From positions 66,052,963-66,116,962 of the forward strand of contig NC_088173.1 in assembly GCF_028769735.1 (NCBI RefSeq): a DNA stretch of 64,000 nucleotides. The letters are read 5' to 3'. This document shows positions 62,855 to 64,000 of the stretch, piece by piece; within the stretch, counting starts at the first letter, position 1, and the number at the start of each line of letters is the position of its first letter. The notes beneath the pieces were generated by a model. It had not been told where the DNA came from. It saw only the letters and a list, made by a program, of their open reading frames with translations, and did not search any database. Source of the DNA: Zonotrichia leucophrys gambelii (lineage: Eukaryota > Chordata > Aves > Passeriformes > Passerellidae). Made by a program: the position numbers and the translations under genes.

Positions 62855-63261
62855 TGTCACCATCATATTTTCTGGAAAAATCTCTTTGCCCAGGATTTCT
62901 CCCCTGGGAAGCTGAGAAGCCTCAGAGAAAAAGGAAAACAGTATTATCTCATTTGCTTCTCCTGCGTTTTGCTGCTTTGGAATGTGGTTTGGAGATTGTT
63001 TATCCAACGGGTGATTGTTTCATTGGTTTCGTGTGAATTGTTTTGACTTTTTAGCCAATTGGGGCCAAGCTGTGTCAGACTCTGGAGAGAGAGTCTCGAG
63101 ATTCATTAGTATCTTTCTAGCCTTCTGTCTGTATCCTTTTTGTGTTCTTTAGTATAGTTCACTACAGTATTCTTAATATATTATAAATAATAAATTAGCC
63201 TTCTAAGAACAAGGACTCAGATTCATTGTTCCTCCCTTCATCAGAGGTCCCAGAAAATACA
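62855..63261 (+). mobile_element. Endogenous-retrovirus LTR, plus orientation
   Basis: It starts TGTCACCATCATATTTTC, contains ctttgcccaggatttctc, ctgggaagctgagaagcctc, ggagattgtttatccaac and gccaagctgtgtcagactct, an AATAAA at 63189-63194 and ttagccttctaagaacaagg, and ends near aaaatACA. It is about 407 bp and aligns throughout with the minus-strand LTR at 58378-58792. No internal retroviral sequence and no clear target duplication were seen. Frames over its left half are chance. Confidence 0.85.
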
Positions 63262-63639
63262 ACACTCACCTAATGTTTTAGAAAGGGAGGAGCACAGGGA
63301 CCAACCTCCTGCACTCAGACACCTGTGTATAGAGGCAGTGCCTTCCACCCAGGGGTTGGTTTGTAACAAGAAGAAGAGAGAGAAACTTCTCTCCAAACTC
63401 ACACACCACCCGTGCAAAGGGTCAGCTTGCTTCTGGCACATAGCACACTGGATTTGGGCTGTGAAACTTCACAATGCAATATATCTGTAAAAGTAACAGC
63501 CACCAGAAAAGGAAAGAGAGAAGGTTCCTGTATCTTGCAAAACATAACTAGCAGGAATTAAAATGTAAAAGAAGCACCCTCAGGGGTCTTCACAGAAGCT
63601 GTAAACCCCAGCAAGTGTTTTGCCAGGTGTTACTGTGCA
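63262..63639 (-). other. Noncoding sequence, nothing recognised
   Basis: No exon or repeat was recognised. Confidence 0.5.
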
Positions 63640-64000
63640 GAGCCTGCTGTTAAAGTGACTGTCAGCTGGCACCTCGCCGGTCTCATTGTCCCAGTGCCCC
63701 TGAGCCCACCGTGCAGGCAGTGCTGAGCTGGGCAGCCAGGGATGTTCCGAGCTCAGCAAGGCTGCCCTGGCGCCAGGCTCTGAGCAGCTGAATGAAGTGT
63801 TGTCACTTCCCAGCTGGGAGTGGGGGAAAGCACGGTGCTGCTTCCTGATGCTGTTATTTTATTTTGCAGCGGCTTCCCCTTCCCGCTGTCTGAATGTCAC
63901 AGATTACTTCACTGCTGTGCGAGCGGGGACGGGGGAGCAGAGGGGGAAGTGAAAAACCTGGCAAGCGCTTCTTCCCAATCTGCCAGCATCCCCGATGCCC
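63640..64000. promoter_or_regulatory. CpG-rich edge, candidate regulatory region cut by the window end
   Basis: About thirteen CpGs in 340 bp, rising toward the end (ctgctgtgcgagcggggac). A plus-strand splice-acceptor-like string, attttattttgcag, ends at 63869, and one plus frame after it stays open to the window edge, but no protein family is recognised. It could be the shore of a CpG island. Confidence 0.25.

Noticed and set aside
62807..63046. 79-codon plus-strand frame
   Set aside because: It overlaps the left half of an LTR, and the same text is found in the inverted copy at 58.6-58.8 kb.

Overview
This window looks like bird nuclear DNA, most likely from a songbird. The signs are a vertebrate Ig-domain exon with spliceosomal splice sites, several truncated CR1 LINE 3' ends (the dominant avian retroposon), and LTRs of a type I associate with passerine genomes. 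Nothing bacterial or viral-genomic is present: no operons, rRNA or CRISPR. The songbird call is an inference from repeat content and the protein sequence, not a search result.

I can support one protein-coding exon, at 13756-14028 on the minus strand. It is 273 bp, phase 1 at both ends, and encodes the first Ig-like domain of FGFRL1, the kinase-less FGF receptor. FGFRL1 is therefore transcribed from high to low coordinates. Bases 1-13755 are the downstream intron. Bases 14029-64000 are the upstream intron and possibly 5' flanking DNA. I looked for the neighbouring exons (signal peptide, linker, second Ig domain) by eye and did not find them, so the exon appears isolated in at least 13.7 kb downstream and up to 50 kb upstream of noncoding sequence.

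Layout: 1-12.7 kb is unremarkable AT-rich intron with one CpG-retaining patch. 12.8-13.7 kb is a composite repeat block (a 45-bp palindrome-bearing minisatellite, a GTAAGAG array and an ERV-like single-copy stretch) that ends within about 100 bp of the exon's splice donor. 14-30 kb is mostly featureless intron with CpG-rich islets at 17.3-17.7, 25.6-25.9, 26.2-26.5 and 29.86-29.96 kb and a TA/TG microsatellite at 23.9 kb. A solo LTR with matching 5-bp target duplications (30.6-31.0 kb) abuts a CR1 fragment. 35.8-36.2 kb carries a 330-bp uninterrupted pyrimidine tract. 36-58 kb has a CR1 fragment, a 26-bp near-perfect palindrome and further CpG-rich islets. 58.4-63.3 kb holds two LTRs of one family in inverted orientation with two CR1 fragments between them. 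The last 350 bp become CpG-rich and may approach a regulatory element.

Almost all open reading frames of 60-250 codons here look like chance or repeat-derived frames. I found no convincing undescribed genetic system. The most unusual items are the repeat block beside the FGFRL1 exon, the long homopyrimidine tract and the inverted LTR pair.
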